Shown here piece by piece: positions 62,833 to 64,000 of a stretch of 64,000 bases of DNA. The DNA comes from Acidimicrobiia bacterium (GTDB lineage: Bacteria; Actinomycetota; Acidimicrobiia; Spongiisociales; UBA11373): NCBI GenBank assembly GCA_029263095.1, contig JAJCYA010000013.1:1-64000 (forward strand). Reading direction: 5' to 3'. The notes under the pieces are model-generated. The model did no database searches. It saw nothing but the letters and a program-made list of their open reading frames with translations, and was not told the DNA's origin. The position numbers and the translations under genes were made by a program. Each line of letters starts with the position of its first letter. Position 1 is the first letter of the stretch.

Positions 62833-64000
62833 GTCCAAGCCACCGAACGCGCCGTTCCCGGCAGCAGCAAATCGAGGAGCGACAACATCGCCGTGTAGGT
62901 CGGAACCACGTAGACGAGCTCGCCCTCTCCCGCCGCCGCGACGGCCCTACGCAACGCGGCGGTCAGATCCGAGTCCGACCACGCTTCGACCCCCGCGTAC
63001 TTGAGTCGGAGCGCCATATCGGCCGCTCTGATGCCGCTGGTACCGACGGTGTGGCCACGGTCCTCGAGTTCCTCGAATCTGACATCCCACAACCAGGAGA
63101 CGTCGCGGCCATCGGCGTGGTTGTCGTTGATGGCCATAAGCACCTGCGCCGGGGCGGGAGCATCCACCAGAAGCCGCAGTGCCTGGTTGAATCCCGCCGG
63201 ATTCTTTACGAGCAGCAGCTTCACCCTTCGTCCCTCGAAATCGACCACCTGACCCCGACCGAATGCCGGGGGCATCTCCTCGAGGGAGGCCACCGCCGCC
63301 GCCGGGTCCGCTCCCAATTCGACTGCGGCTAGCACCGCCGCCGCCGCGTTGTATCCGTTGTACGCACCAGGCACCCGAAGGGCCGCGGTGTATGCCGACC
63401 CACCGACGACCACTCTGATCAGCTGGCCGTCTCCATCGGGCTCGGTCGATTCGAGCAAGGCGTCCGCACCGGCGATGGGGTCCTCGGGATCTGCGGCACC
63501 GTAAAGCAGCCTGTCATGAGGCATGGTGCGACGTATCTCGCCGACAGCCCCAAACCAGGCGGTCCGACCCGCGTCGAGCTCCGCCACTGCGGGATCGTCC
63601 ACGTTCAACACTGCGCGCCTTGCCGCAGCGACGGCAACCCCCACGTGCGCCGCCGTCGTGTCCAGCTCGCCGTACCGATCCAATTGGTCTCGAGCCAGGT
63701 TGGTGACGACTACGAGACGCGGGTCGAGCCGAGGAGCGAGACCACTTACGGCCGCCTCGTCGATCTCGAGAACCGCCATCTCGTATCCGAGGATGCGGCC
63801 CCGCCGCGATGCGGAAATGAGCACGGTCGCCACTCCCCTAGCGAGATTCGACCCACTCGGATTAGTGAGCACGGGAGTCCCGCAGCGCTCGAGCGCTGTC
63901 ACGAGCATCTTCGTCGTAGTCGTCTTGCCATTGGTGCCGGTGACGACGACGACACCACCAGGGAACGAGGCAACCAGCTTGTCGATGACCCGCGGATCAA
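62829..64000 (-). CDS. murT: Lipid II isoglutaminyl synthase, Mur-ligase subunit (5' end outside window)
   Basis: 389 residues visible; the N-terminus lies past 64000. The P-loop TGTNGKTTTTKM is at 63909-63947. Later segments are NPSGSNLARGVAT, NLARDQLDRYGE and a DVSWLWDV near the C-terminus that holds the catalytic Asp contacting GatD. Unusually, no Cys occurs after the one in ERCG, so the four-Cys zinc ribbon of known MurT proteins is missing, replaced by an acidic stretch (DPEDPIAGADALLEST). Coupled to gatD. Confidence 0.92.
   Translation of the reverse strand, partial: DPRVIDKLVASFPGGVVVVTGTNGKTTTTKMLVTALERCGTPVLTNPSGSNLARGVATVLISASRRGRILGYEMAVLEIDEAAVSGLAPRLDPRLVVVTNLARDQLDRYGELDTTAAHVGVAVAAARRAVLNVDDPAVAELDAGRTAWFGAVGEIRRTMPHDRLLYGAADPEDPIAGADALLESTEPDGDGQLIRVVVGGSAYTAALRVPGAYNGYNAAAAVLAAVELGADPAAAVASLEEMPPAFGRGQVVDFEGRRVKLLLVKNPAGFNQALRLLVDAPAPAQVLMAINDNHADGRDVSWLWDVRFEELEDRGHTVGTSGIRAADMALRLKYAGVEAWSDSDLTAALRRAVAAAGEGELVYVVPTYTAMLSLLDLLLPGTARSVAWT

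Overview
The window is GC-rich, densely coded bacterial DNA, most likely from a high-GC actinobacterium. Actinobacterial marks are the MurT/GatD pair, a DUF4032 protein, a TIGR03084-family protein, an Lhr helicase and many GTG/TTG starts. Lipoprotein signals ending in VAAAC followed by acidic residues, and Thr-rich secreted proteins, hint at Acidimicrobiia, but no rRNA or other decisive marker is present.

Layout. 1-4.1 kb: 5' part of a branched-chain amino acid-type binding protein, then a coupled pair (HExxH + VWA protein, CobS/MoxR-like AAA+ with altered Walker motifs). 4.2-19.6 kb: nucleotide synthesis. purH (-), carAB (+) and a nine-gene run purN-D-E-C-S-Q-L-F-M (-), overlapping at nearly every junction. 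Together these encode IMP synthesis from PRPP except PurB (and PurK), plus carbamoyl phosphate synthesis. 19.7-36 kb: TlpA-like thioredoxin, HAD phosphatase, LOG protein, a TIGR03084-BtpA-PPC operon, an FMN 2-hydroxyacid oxidase, an orphan histidine kinase, a polar amino acid ABC transporter, several lipoproteins, a 39-residue basic protein, and a SelW-like selenoprotein with in-frame UGA and a SECIS-like hairpin.

36-48.2 kb is accessory in character: DUF2971, a frameshifted HNH nuclease, MFS exporter, SH3 protein, ArsR/SRPBCC operon, DoxX-like protein, aminoglycoside phosphotransferase-like kinase, an RRM protein whose only plausible start is AUU, gene fragments, two unrecognised proteins, and a serine recombinase at the right edge. 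A diverged ~30-bp repeat occurs in the gaps between most gene modules, always in the same orientation. Together these are the best candidate for an undescribed arrangement.

48.3-64 kb returns to housekeeping-like content: TolB-type propeller protein, a PD-(D/E)XK-like protein, agmatinase family enzyme, ICMT-like methyltransferase, Lhr helicase, aldehyde dehydrogenase, DUF4032, NERD-like, UspA, haloalkane dehalogenase-like hydrolase, ACT protein, and GatD/MurT, which amidate lipid II. The visible MurT has no zinc-ribbon cysteines and runs off the right edge.
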